Shown: in pieces, positions 1 to 9,630 of the stretch
Layout of the letters: each line of letters starts with the position of its first letter
Position numbering within the stretch: the first letter of the stretch is position 1
Source: Penaeus vannamei
Lineage: Eukaryota > Arthropoda > Malacostraca > Decapoda > Penaeidae
DNA: 10,000 bases
Direction of reading: 5' to 3'
Assembly: GCF_042767895.1 (NCBI RefSeq)
Contig: NC_091569.1
Location: forward strand, 38,047,145-38,057,144
Translations under genes and position numbers: made by a program
Notes under the pieces: model-generated
Seen by the model: only the letters and a program-made list of their open reading frames with translations
The model's database searches: none
Told to the model about the DNA's origin: nothing

Positions 1-489
1 GGAGGAAGGGGGGCGGAAGGGGGATGGGTATGAGGAAGAGGGGGGAGGGGGGAGGGGTATGGGGAAGAGGGGGGGAAGGGGGATGGGTATGGAGGAAGAG
101 GGGGGGAGGGGAAGGGGTATGAGGAAGAGGGGGGGAGGGGGGATGGGTATGGGGAAGAGGGGGGGAGGGGAGATGGGTATGGAGGAAGGGGGGAGGGGGG
201 ATGGGTATGGAGAAGGGAGGGGGAGGGTATGGGGAAAAGGGGGGAGGGGATGGGTATGAGGAAGAGGGGGAGGGGGATGGGTATGAGGAAGAGGGGGGGG
301 GGGAATGGGTATGGAGAAGGGGGGAGGGGGATGGGTATGGGGAAGAGGGGGGAGGCGGGATGGGTATGGGGAAGAGGGGGAGGGGGCATGAGTATGGGCA
401 AGAGGGGCGGAAGGGGGATGGGTATGAGGAAGAGGGGGGGAGGGGGGATGGGTATGGGGAAGAGGGGGGGAGGGGGGATGGGTATGGTG
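1..489. repeat. G-rich minisatellite, 22-30 bp unit, cut by left edge
   Basis: A GGGTATG-type anchor (once GAGTATG) recurs 17 times, at 26, 55, 85, 115, 145, 175, 203, 225, 252, 279, 307, 333, 362, 390, 420, 450 and 480. Spacing is mostly 26-30 bp with one 22-bp unit. Each unit is the anchor, then GRGGAAG or GGGGAAG, then a run of five to ten G, a single A and another G run. The top strand is almost pure purine apart from the T residues of the anchor and rare C. The first 25 bases are a partial unit, so the array continues to the left of the window. Open frames through it (59-259, 201-536, 229-492) translate to Gly/Arg/Glu/Met low complexity and are not credible genes. The array ends at the GTGTAGTGAACATG junction near 487. 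Confidence 0.95.
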
Positions 490-709
490 TAGTGAACATG
501 CCCTTCGTTGACCCCACACCGACCCCTTTACTCTAGTTTCCATCGATGTTTTCTTCACCTTCAAGTGTCGTAGAAAAAAAACACCAGACAACATAAGACA
601 AACAGCTGCTACATATTTGCTTCGGTAGTCAATTTGCTTAGTTCATTACTTCAAGTTCAAAGGCTATGATTCACTGAATTAGCATACTCTTCTTTTTTTT
701 TAAGGGGTT
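490..709. other. Short unique spacer, no gene seen
   Basis: This is ordinary mixed-composition DNA between the G-rich array and the hairpin. It includes a C-rich patch next to the array (about 506-531), a run of eight A near 574-581 and a T-rich run near 691-701. I see no coding frame of useful length and no RNA gene. The 11-mer TAGCATACTCT at 680-690 is an extra direct copy of part of the hairpin arm that starts at 711. Confidence 0.6.
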
Positions 710-746
710 AGTAGCATACTCTGTAGGGTATACAGAGTATGCTACT
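710..746. repeat. Perfect 16-bp inverted repeat (hairpin) with 5-nt loop
   Basis: The left arm AGTAGCATACTCTGTA (710-725) is the exact reverse complement of the right arm TACAGAGTATGCTACT (731-746), separated by GGGTA (726-730). Outside the perfect stem, 708/748 and 707/749 also pair after one mismatch. Because the symmetry is strand-neutral it could fold as a cruciform in DNA or a stem-loop in RNA from either strand. It is not followed by a T-run that would suggest a terminator. It could be the core of a small palindromic mobile element, but no target-site duplication is obvious. Confidence 0.9.
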
Positions 747-770
747 TACAGGGTGTAAGTGAACCCTGTA
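747..770. repeat. Second, smaller inverted repeat next to the hairpin
   Basis: TACAGGGT (747-754) is the reverse complement of ACCCTGTA (763-770), with an 8-nt loop (755-762). It begins immediately after the 16-bp stem, so the two hairpins lie head to tail over 61 bases. An 8-bp stem alone could be chance; the abutment is what makes it worth recording. Confidence 0.6.
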
Positions 771-793
771 GCGTGATTGGAAGGGTTACCTGC

Positions 794-836
794 ACCTAAC
801 TTCCCCTAACCTAACCTCACCTTACTTACCCTAACT
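794..836. repeat. Degenerate CCTAA (TTAGG-type) telomere-like patch
   Basis: Two exact CCTAA units followed by CCT lie at 805-817. They are flanked by near-matches: CACCTAAC at 794-800, then CTCACCTTACTTACCCTAAC to 836. The reverse complement of the unit, TTAGG, is the telomere repeat of many arthropods (established knowledge). Here the patch is short, degenerate and internal, so it is at best an interstitial remnant or part of an interspersed element. It is not a telomere. Confidence 0.55.
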
Positions 837-837
837 T

Positions 838-1470
838 AGAGAAATAAAAAGTGAGATAGGAAAAAGGCAATAAAGAATAGACATATGAAAAAGAATAAAT
901 TTCAAAGGATACAGAAAAAAAGTATAAGCAAGTAAGGAGACAGAAAATATAAATAAAAAGAGAGATAAGAAAAAGGGTAAATAAAATGGGGGGTTAGAAA
1001 AAACGTAAATAAAAAGGAAAATAGAAAAGAGGTAAATAAAAATGGAGATTTAAAAAAGAATAAAGGAAAAGAGAGAAATATACAAGGTCATAGGAAATAT
1101 TTAAATGAAAAGGAAAATAGAATGTTGTAAAAGAAAAGGAAATAGGAAACTGGGTAAATAGAATTGGGGACAGAAACTAATGTAAATAAAAAGAGAGATA
1201 GGAAAAAAATATCAACAAAAGGGAGATAGAAAAATTATAAACAAAAAGAGACAGGGAAATGGACAAATGGAAATGGAGATGGAAACGAATGAAAATAAAA
1301 AGAGAGATAGGAAAAAGATCAACAAAAAGGGAGACAGAAAAATATAAACAAAAAGGGAGAATAAATGAGGAAGAATAGAGAAAGGGCATGAGGTATAGAA
1401 GAAGAAGAAAGGAAAATAAGAAACAAATAACTCGAGTCTCTCCCTGTGGCAACACTCTCCACAGATGTCG
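838..1470. repeat. A/G-rich degenerate repeat region with a 109-bp duplication
   Basis: The top strand is strongly purine-rich and built from variants of an AAATAAAAAGAGAGATAGG-type core followed by A-runs. The best pair is about 1166-1254 and 1275-1361. The core starts at 1182 and 1291 (offset 109), and both copies continue through ATCAACAAAA, GGGAGA, AGAAAAAT and ATAAACAAAAAG blocks in the same order. Weaker copies of the core occur near 838-866 and 936-977. Minus-strand open frames here (for example 1177-1455) translate to Phe/Leu/Ser-rich low complexity without any recognisable domain, so I do not call a gene. The last part (about 1430-1470) is more ordinary sequence. Confidence 0.75.
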
Positions 1471-1472
1471 TC

Positions 1473-1760
1473 AAAATAACATCATAAACGAGGAATAATG
1501 ATAATAATAATAGAAAAAGAATAAAAATAACATCATATACAAGGAATAATAATAATAATAATAATAATAAAAACAGAATAAAAATAACATCATAAACAAG
1601 GAATAATAATAATAACAATAATAATAAAACAGAATAAAAAACACATCATAAACAAGGAATAATAATAATAAACAAAAAACAATAAAAACAACATAAACAA
1701 GGAATATATAAAAAACAATAAAAATAACACATGAGGAATAATAAACAACTGATGGATAGA
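1473..1760. repeat. AT-rich 40-57 bp imperfect tandem repeat with AAT microsatellites
   Basis: A unit beginning with AAATAACATCATAAACAAGG and followed by an AAT run and an A-rich tail recurs with CATCAT at 1480, 1531, 1588 and 1644. Shorter decayed copies follow near 1690 and 1730. Unit-to-unit spacing falls from 51-57 bp to about 40-46 bp, mostly through change in AAT number. The longest AAT run, about nine units, is at 1545-1570. Minus-strand open frames here encode Leu/Phe/Tyr runs and are by-products. Confidence 0.85.
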
Positions 1761-2216
1761 AACATCTGTTAAATGACCAACAGAGGATAACAAAACATAG
1801 GATAACATTATATAAAAGAAGTTTTTTTTGTATTACTAAGAAGTAAGGGAGACGGGGGATGACTTGACTAATTTTGTGAAGAAAGAATGAATGATTAAAA
1901 AACAAAACAAAAAAACATCACCTGAAATTTAGAAGAAACGGTAATAATAACGAAATACGATAAAGTTGATAACTGACGGGATGTGTTTTATAATATATTT
2001 ATATTTTGATACAAGAAATCATTACATACATAAGAGAGAAAAAACGATAGAAAGAAAATAGATTCCGGGACTTGGTATATATATTTTTTGTCATTTATGT
2101 GTGATTAAGCTGTGTGGATTAGGGAGTAATCCTGTATGAATTAATTACATGACTTCTCATTTGAATATAATGATCCTAGTTCTCAATAAGTGTACACAAG
2201 GGATTACCACTTACAA
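1761..2216. other. AT-rich unique DNA, no gene seen
   Basis: This stretch has A-runs and T-runs (for example a T8 run near 1823) but no clear tandem periodicity, no long open frame and no RNA-gene signature that I can see. It separates the AAT-rich repeat from the large satellite. Confidence 0.6.
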
Positions 2217-3556
2217 ATAACAACAATAACAACAACAACAACAAAAACAAAGACAATAACAACATCAACAACAAAAACAACGACAATAACAACATCAACA
2301 ACAAAAACAACGACAATAACAACATCAACAACAAAAACAAAGACAATAACAACATCAACAACAAAAACAACGACAATAACATCAACAACAAAAACAACGA
2401 CAATAACATCAACAACAAAAACAACGACAATAACAACATCAACAACAAAAACAACGACAATAACATCAATAACAAAAACAACGACAATAACATCAACAAC
2501 AAAAACAACGACAATAACATCAACAACAAAAACAACGACAATACCATCAACAACAAAAACAACGACAATAACAACATCAACAACAAAAACAACGACAATA
2601 ACATCAACAACAAAAACAACGACAATAACATCAACAACAAAAACAACGACAATAACAACATCAACAACAAAAACAACGACAATAACATCAACAACAAAAA
2701 CAACGACAATAACATCAACAACAAAAACAACGACAATAACAACATCAACAACAAAAACAACGACAATAACAACATCAACAACAAAAACAACGACAATAAC
2801 ATCAACAACAAAAACAACGACAATAACAACATCAACAACAAAAACAACGACAATAACATCAACAACAAAAACAACGACAATAACAACATCAACAACAAAA
2901 ACAACGACAATAACAACGTCAACAACAAAAACAACGACAATAACATCAACAACAAAAACAACGACAATAACATCAACAACAAAAACAACGACAATAACAT
3001 CAACAACAAAAACAACGACAATAACATCAACAACAAAAACAACGACAATAACATCAACAACAAAAACAACGACAATAACATCAACAACAAAAACAACGAC
3101 AATAACATCAACAACAAAAACAACGACAATAACGTCAACAACAAAAACAAAGACAATAACAACATCAACAACAAAAACAACGGCAATAACATCAACAACA
3201 AAAACAACGACAATAACAACATCAACAACAAAAACAACGACAATAACATCAACAACAAAAACAACGACAATAACAACGTCAACAACAAAAACAACGACAA
3301 TAACAACATCAACAACAAAAACAACGACAATAACATCAACAACAAAAACAACGACAATAACATCAACAACAAAAACAACGACAATAACATCAACAACAAA
3401 AACAACGACAATAACATCAACAACAAAAACAACGACAATAACAACATCAACAACAAAAACAACGACAATAACATCAACAACAAAAACAACGACAATAACA
3501 ACATCAACAACAAAAACAACGACAATAACATCAACAACAAAAACAACGGCAATAAC

Positions 3557-3655
3557 ATCAACAACAAACAAAAACAACAATAACAACATCAACAACAAAC
3601 AAAAACAACAATAACAACATCAACAACAAAACTATAAAAAACAACAACAAAAACA
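3557..3655. repeat. Irregular junction inside the satellite (31-, 31- and 36-bp units)
   Basis: ATC triplets at 3557, 3588, 3619 and 3655 are spaced 31, 31 and 36 bp instead of 27 or 30. The two 31-bp units share an inserted AAACAAAAAC-type stretch and lack the GAC triplet. The 36-bp unit carries ACTATAAAAAAC. The two 31-bp units each shift phase by one base, which ends the plus-strand open frame at 3614 and the minus-strand frames on either side. It divides the array into a left block (2251-3557) and a middle block (3655-5330). Confidence 0.85.
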
Positions 3656-4074
3656 TCAACAACAAAAACAACGACAATAACATCAACAACAAAAACAACG
3701 ACAATAACATCAACAACAAAAACAACGACAATAACATCAACAACAAAAACAACGACAATAACAACATCAACAACAAAAACAACGACAATAACATCAACAA
3801 CAAAAACAACGACAATAACATCAACAACAAAAACAACGACAATAACATCAACAACAAAAACAACGACAATAACAACATCAACAACAAAAACAACGACAAT
3901 AACATCAACAACAAAAACAACGACAATAACATCAACAACAAAAACAACGACAATAACAACATCAACAACAAAAACAACGACAATAACATCAACAACAAAA
4001 ACAACGACAATAACAACATCAACAACAAAAACAACGACAATAACATCAACAACAAAAACAACGACAATAACAAC

Positions 4075-4498
4075 ATCAACAACAAAAACAACGACAATAA
4101 CATCAACAACAAAAACAACGACAATAACATCAACAACAAAAACAACGACAATAACAACATCAACAACAAAAACAACGACAATAACATCAACAACAAAAAC
4201 AACGACAATAACAACATCAACAACAAAAACAACGACAATAACATCAACAACAAAAACAACGACAATAACATCAACAACAAAAACAACGACAATAACAACA
4301 TCAACAACAAAAACAACGACAATAACATCAACAACAAAAACAACGACAATAACAACATCAACAACAAAAACAACGACAATAACATCAACAACAAAAACAA
4401 CGACAATAACATCAACAACAAAAACAACGACAATAACAACATCAACAACAAAAACAACGACAATAACATCAACAACAACAAAAACAACGACAATAGTA
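4075..4498. repeat. 141-bp higher-order repeat within the satellite, three tandem copies
   Basis: ATC positions 4075, 4102, 4129, 4159, 4186, 4216 give the length order 27-27-30-27-30 (141 bp). The same order repeats at 4216-4357 and again at 4357-4498, where the last unit uses the other 30-bp form and ends with an AGT triplet. A further copy of the order lies at 3877-4018, separated by one 27-30 pair. This indicates amplification of five-unit blocks as well as of single units. Confidence 0.8.
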
Positions 4499-5038
4499 TC
4501 AACAACAAAAACAACAACAATAACATCAACAACAAAAACAACGACAATAACAACATCAACAACAAAAACAACGACAATAACATCAACAACAAAAACAACG
4601 ACAATAACAACATCAACAACAAAAACAACGACAATAACATCAACAACAACAAAAACAACGACAATAACATCAACAACAACAAAAACAACGACAATAGTAT
4701 CAACAACAAAAACAACGACAATAACATCAACAACAAAAACAACGACAATAACAACATCAACAACAAAAACAACGACAATAACATCAACAACAAAAACAAC
4801 GACAATAACAACATCAACAACAAAAACAACGACAATAACATCAACAACAACAAAAACAACGACAATAACATCAACAACAAAAACAACGACAATAACATCA
4901 ACAACAAAAACAACGACAATAACATCAACAACAACAAAAACAACGACAATAGTATCAACAACAAAAACAACGACAATAACATCAACAACAACAAAAACAA
5001 CGACAATAGTATCAACAACAAAAACAACGACAATAGTA
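4498..5038. repeat. AGT-marked sub-block of the satellite (201/255-bp period)
   Basis: An AAC-to-AGT change just before ATC occurs five times (ATC at 4498, 4699, 4954, 5011, 5038) and I see it nowhere else in the array. From 4498 the order of unit lengths is 27, 30, 27, 30, 27, then two 30-bp units of the second form, reaching 4699. From 4699 the order begins the same way but carries two extra 27-bp units before the last 30, reaching 4954. The 54-bp difference equals those two units. The marker shows local copying within this block only. Confidence 0.75.
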
Positions 5039-5333
5039 TCAACAACAAAAACAACGACAATAACATCAACAACAAAAACAACGACAATAACATCAACAAC
5101 AAAAACAACGACAATAACAACATCAACAACAAAAACAACGACAATAACAACATCAACAACAAAAACAACGACAATAACATCAACAACAATAATAACGACA
5201 ATAACATCAACAACAACAATAACAACGACAATAACATCAACAACAAAAACAACGACAATAACAACATCAACAACAAAAACAACGACAATAACATCAACAA
5301 CAACAAAAACAACGACAATAACATCAACAACAA

Positions 5334-5437
5334 AAACTACGTCAATAACATCAACAACAAATACGACGACAATAATATCAACAACAAAAACAATGTCAAT
5401 AACAACATCAACATCAAAAACAGCGACAATAACAGCA
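5334..5437. repeat. Diverged seam inside the satellite
   Basis: Over about 100 bp several consecutive units carry multiple substitutions while keeping 27/30-bp spacing. Examples are ACTACGTCAATAAC near 5336, AATACGACGAC near 5360, AATAATATC near 5371, ACAATGTCAAT near 5390, ATCAAAAACAGCG near 5413 and AACAGCATC near 5431. Units on either side are close to consensus. It marks the boundary between the AGT-bearing middle block and the GTC-bearing block (ATC-to-GTC changes at 5611, 5695, 5812, 5956, 6094, 6124, 6208). Confidence 0.8.
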
Positions 5438-6639
5438 TCAACAACAAAAACAACGACAATAACAACATCAACAACAAAAACAACGACAATAACATCAACA
5501 ACAACAAAAACAACGACAATAACATCAACAACAAAAACAACGACAATAACAACATCAACAACAAAAACAACGACAATAACATCAACAACAAAAACAACGA
5601 CAATAACAACGTCAACAACAAAAACAACGACAATAACATCAACAACAAAAACAACGACAATAACATCAACAACAAAAACAACGACAATAACAACGTCAAC
5701 AACAAAAACAACGACAATAACATCAACAACAACAAAAACAACGACAATAACATCAACAACAAAAACAACGACAATAACAACATCAACAACAAAAACAACG
5801 ACAATAACAACGTCAACAACAAAAACAACGACAATAACATCAACAACAACAAAAACAACGACAATAACATCAACAACAAAAACAACGACAATAACAACAT
5901 CAACAACAAAAACAACGACAATAACATCAACAACAAAAACAACGACAATAACAACGTCAACAACAAAAACAACGACAATAACATCAACAACAAAAACAAC
6001 GACAATAACATCAACAACAAAAACAACGACAATAACATCAACAACAAAAACAACGACAATAACATCAACAACAAAAACAACGACAATAACAACGTCAACA
6101 ACAAAAACAACGACAATAACAACGTCAACAACAAAAACAACGACAATAACATCAACAACAAAAACAACGACAATAACATCAACAACAAAAACAACGACAA
6201 TAACAACGTCAACAACAAAAACAACGACAATAACATCAACAACAAAAACAATGACAATAACAACATCAACAACAAAAACAACGACAATAACATCAACAAC
6301 AAAAACAACGACAATAACAACATCAACAACAAAAACAACGACAATAACAACATCAACAACAAAAACAACGACAATAACAACAACAAAAACAACGACAATA
6401 ACAACATCAACAACAAAAACAACGACAATAACAACATCAACAACAAAAACAACGACAATAACATCAACAACAAAAACAACGACAATAACAACAACAAAAA
6501 CAACGACAATAACAACATCAACAACAAAAACAACGACAATAACAACAACAAAAACAACGACAATAACAACAACAAAAACAACGACAATAACAACATCAAC
6601 AACAAAAACAACGACAATAACAACATCAACAACAAAAAC

Positions 6640-7466
6640 AACGACAATAACAACATCAAAAACGAAAAACAACGACAATAACATCAACAAAAACAACGAC
6701 AATAACAACATCAACAACAAAAACAACGACAATAACAACATCAACAACAAAAACAACGACAATAACAACATCAAAAACAACGACAATAACAACATCAACA
6801 ACAAAAACAACGACAATAACAACATCAACAACAAAAACAACGACAATAACAACATCAACAACAAAAACAACGACAATAACAACAACAAAAACAACGACAA
6901 TAACAACAACAACAGAAATAACAACGACAATAACAACATCAACAACAAAAAGAACGACAATAACAACAACAAAAACAACGACAATAACAACATCAACAAC
7001 AAAAACAACGACAATAACAACATCAACAACAAAAACAACGACAATGACATCAAAAACAAAAACGACAATAACAACATCAAAAACGAAAAACAACGACAAT
7101 AACATCAACAAAAACAACGACAATAACAACATCAACAACAAAAACAACGACAATAACAACATCAACAACAAAAACAACGACAATAACAACAACAAAAACA
7201 ACGACAATAACAACATCAACAACAAAAACAACGACAATAACAACATCAACAACAAAAACCACGACAATAACAACATCAACAACAAAAACAACGACAATAA
7301 CAACAACAAAAACAACGACAATAACAACATCAACAACAAAAACAACGACAATAACAACATCAACAACAAAAACAACGACAATAACAACAACAAAAACAAC
7401 CACAATAACAACGTCAACAACAAAAACAACGACAATAACAACATCAACAACAAAAACAACGACAAT
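6640..7466. repeat. Tandem duplication of a ~405-bp multi-unit block (421-bp offset)
   Basis: The block at about 6640-7045 is repeated at about 7061-7466. Both copies start with the same odd unit containing ATCAAAAACGAAAAACAACG (6656 and 7077), which shifts the triplet phase by one base. Both then run through twelve units in the identical length order 27-30-30-24-30-30-30-24-30-30-24-30 (6683-7021 and 7104-7442). Copies differ by scattered substitutions, for example ATC versus AAC in unit 4, AAC versus CAC in unit 6, a group of changes around 6911-6919 in the first copy, and ATC versus GTC in unit 12. Confidence 0.88.
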
Positions 7467-7575
7467 AACAACATCAACAACAAAACCAACGACAATAACA
7501 GCATCAACAACAAAAACAACGACAATAACAACATCAACAACAAAAACAACGACAATAACAACCTCAAAAATGCAA

Positions 7576-7930
7576 TAACAAAAACAGCAACAACAAAACA
7601 GACAAACGCAAAATGAACAATAACAGTAATAGGAAAATAACAACTACAAAATCAACAATAAAAAAACAGAAAGAATAACAAAAACAACAAAAAGATCAGC
7701 AACAAAATAACAACAAAACAAAAATAACAACAAAAACAAAAATCACAAAACAATAACAAAAACAACAACAAAATCAACAATAACATTGACAAAACACAAA
7801 AAATACGACAACAACAACATGATCAACTCCAACATAAAAAGCAGCAACCAAAGCAACAACAAAAACAAATAATCTGATGAATTAATCAACAACAACAACA
7901 ACAAAAAATAAATAAATAAAAGAATAAAAA
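7576..7930. repeat. AAC/AAAAC-rich low-complexity flank
   Basis: To the right of the satellite the sequence stays A/C-rich with AACAAC, AAAAACAAC and AAATAAC words, but the 27/30-bp periodicity and the GAC triplet are lost. It may be an old, decayed edge of the same array or an independent low-complexity stretch. It ends with AAATAAATAAA-type sequence near 7910-7930. No gene is visible in it. Confidence 0.75.
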
Positions 7931-8920
<990 letters not shown>

Positions 8921-9550
8921 TCAGTCCCCCATCCTCCTCCCTCTCTCTCTCTCTCTCTTTCTTTCTTTCTCTCTCGCTCTTTCTATTTTTCTCTCTTTCG
9001 CTCTTTCTTTCTCTCACTCTTTCTTTCTCTCGCTCTTTCTCTCTCTCTCTCTTTCTTTCTCTCTCTCTCTCTCTCTCTCGCTCTTTCTTTCTTTCTCTCT
9101 CTCGCTCTTTCTCTCTCTCTCTCCCTCGCTCTCATTTTTCTTCCTTCTTATTCTCTTTACCTGTTCATTCTATTAATTTTATTTTCCACCTGTTATCACA
9201 TATTCTCTTCCATTTTCTCTCACCCCTTTTAATTCCTTCCGTTATCAAGGAGTTTTTTCATTTACTTCTTTTCCTATCCCCCTAATGTTTTTTGTTCATT
9301 TTCTTTCTTCCTTTTATCAACGATTTCCTCTCTCTTCTCCCTCTTTTCTTTCATTTCTTTCCATTCTACTGCATTTCGTTCATTTTCTCTCCTTTATCAC
9401 ACATTTCCTTCCCCATCACTCTTCTCTCTCCCTTTCTTCCCTCCCTTTATCAACTCTTTCTTCTTCTCACTATTTCTTCCCTATTCATTCAACCCGTTTT
9501 GTTGATTTTTGTTCTCTTTCGTTATCGCATAATTCTTTTATCACATAAGT
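8921..9550. repeat. Long pyrimidine-rich tract with CTTT/CT and TTATCA sub-repeats
   Basis: For about 600 bases the top strand is overwhelmingly C and T. From 8939 to 9133 it is CT and CTTT words punctuated by CGCT or CACT at 8975, 8999, 9015, 9031, 9079, 9103 and 9127. Intervals are 24, 16, 16, 48, 24 and 24, all multiples of 8. From about 9190 it becomes a looser array in which TTATCA recurs at 9193, 9242, 9314, 9394, 9447 and 9538 among CTCTTCTCC-type words. Open frames (8819-9232, 8827-9285, 9285-9548, 9292-9648) encode Ser/Leu/Phe/Pro low complexity; none shows a domain. Confidence 0.85.
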
Positions 9551-9630
9551 CCTCAAACACTGCATTCACTGTTAACTGGAGATATAAGGAAGCCATTACT
9601 GAAGAGAGAATGGAAGAAGAAGGAGAAGAA
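9551..9630. other. Short unique sequence leading to an A/G-rich edge
   Basis: About 50 bases of mixed sequence followed by purine-rich GAAGAGAGAATGGAAGAAGAAGG-type DNA that abuts the terminal tandem repeat. No feature is seen. The minus-strand open frame at 9522-9770 runs into the repeat and is not supported as a gene. Confidence 0.5.

Larger units (their letters stand above)
2217..7575. repeat. Large AC-rich satellite, about 185 units of 24/27/30 bp
   Basis: The array begins as an irregular AAC-rich ramp (2217-2265) and then becomes regular. In triplets the 27-bp unit is ATC, two AAC, AAA, two AAC, GAC, AAT, AAC. A 30-bp form adds one AAC before ATC. A second 30-bp form, seen in the middle of the array, adds one AAC after ATC. 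A 24-bp form near the right end replaces the ATC-AAC portion. I counted about 47 units from 2251 to 3557, 63 from 3655 to 5437 and roughly 75 more to 7575. The top strand is nearly all A and C, with usually one G and two T per unit. Because lengths change in threes, long frames stay open: Thr/Ile/Ser/Lys (2190-3614, 5393-7102) and Asn-rich (7044-7616) on the plus strand, Val/Ile/Phe/Asp and Leu/Ser/Phe/Met on the minus strand (3589-7080, 3558-5333, 2176-3567, 2204-3598, 5337-6659, 6656-7567). Several frames being open over the same DNA, with no domain or flanking coding sequence, argues against translation. Confidence 0.97.

Noticed and set aside
201..536. Gly-rich protein encoded by the G-rich array
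   Set aside because: Two overlapping frames give equally simple Gly/Met/Glu or Gly/Arg/Met products, and the frame simply runs out in the flank.
710..746. Bacterial-type intrinsic terminator
   Set aside because: The stem is AT-rich, no T-run follows it, and the setting is not bacterial.
794..836. True telomere end
   Set aside because: There are only two exact CCTAA units in a row, surrounded by degenerate copies and by thousands of bases of unrelated DNA on both sides.
2930..3320. A roughly 360-bp higher-order repeat in the left block of the satellite
   Set aside because: The order 30-27-30-27-30-30 followed by 27-bp units appears twice, but the GTC variants near 2918 and 3278 fall in different units of the two stretches, so the match could be chance.
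3589..7080. A 1163-codon minus-strand open frame and other long frames over the satellite
   Set aside because: Four frames are open over the same DNA because the repeat unit is a multiple of three. The products are monotonous Val/Ile/Phe/Asp, Leu/Ser/Phe/Met, Thr/Ile/Ser/Lys or Asn-rich strings with no domain or flanking coding sequence.
2217..7575. CRISPR array
   Set aside because: There are no unique spacers between conserved repeats. The DNA is a continuous tandem repeat in animal-like sequence, with no associated genes.
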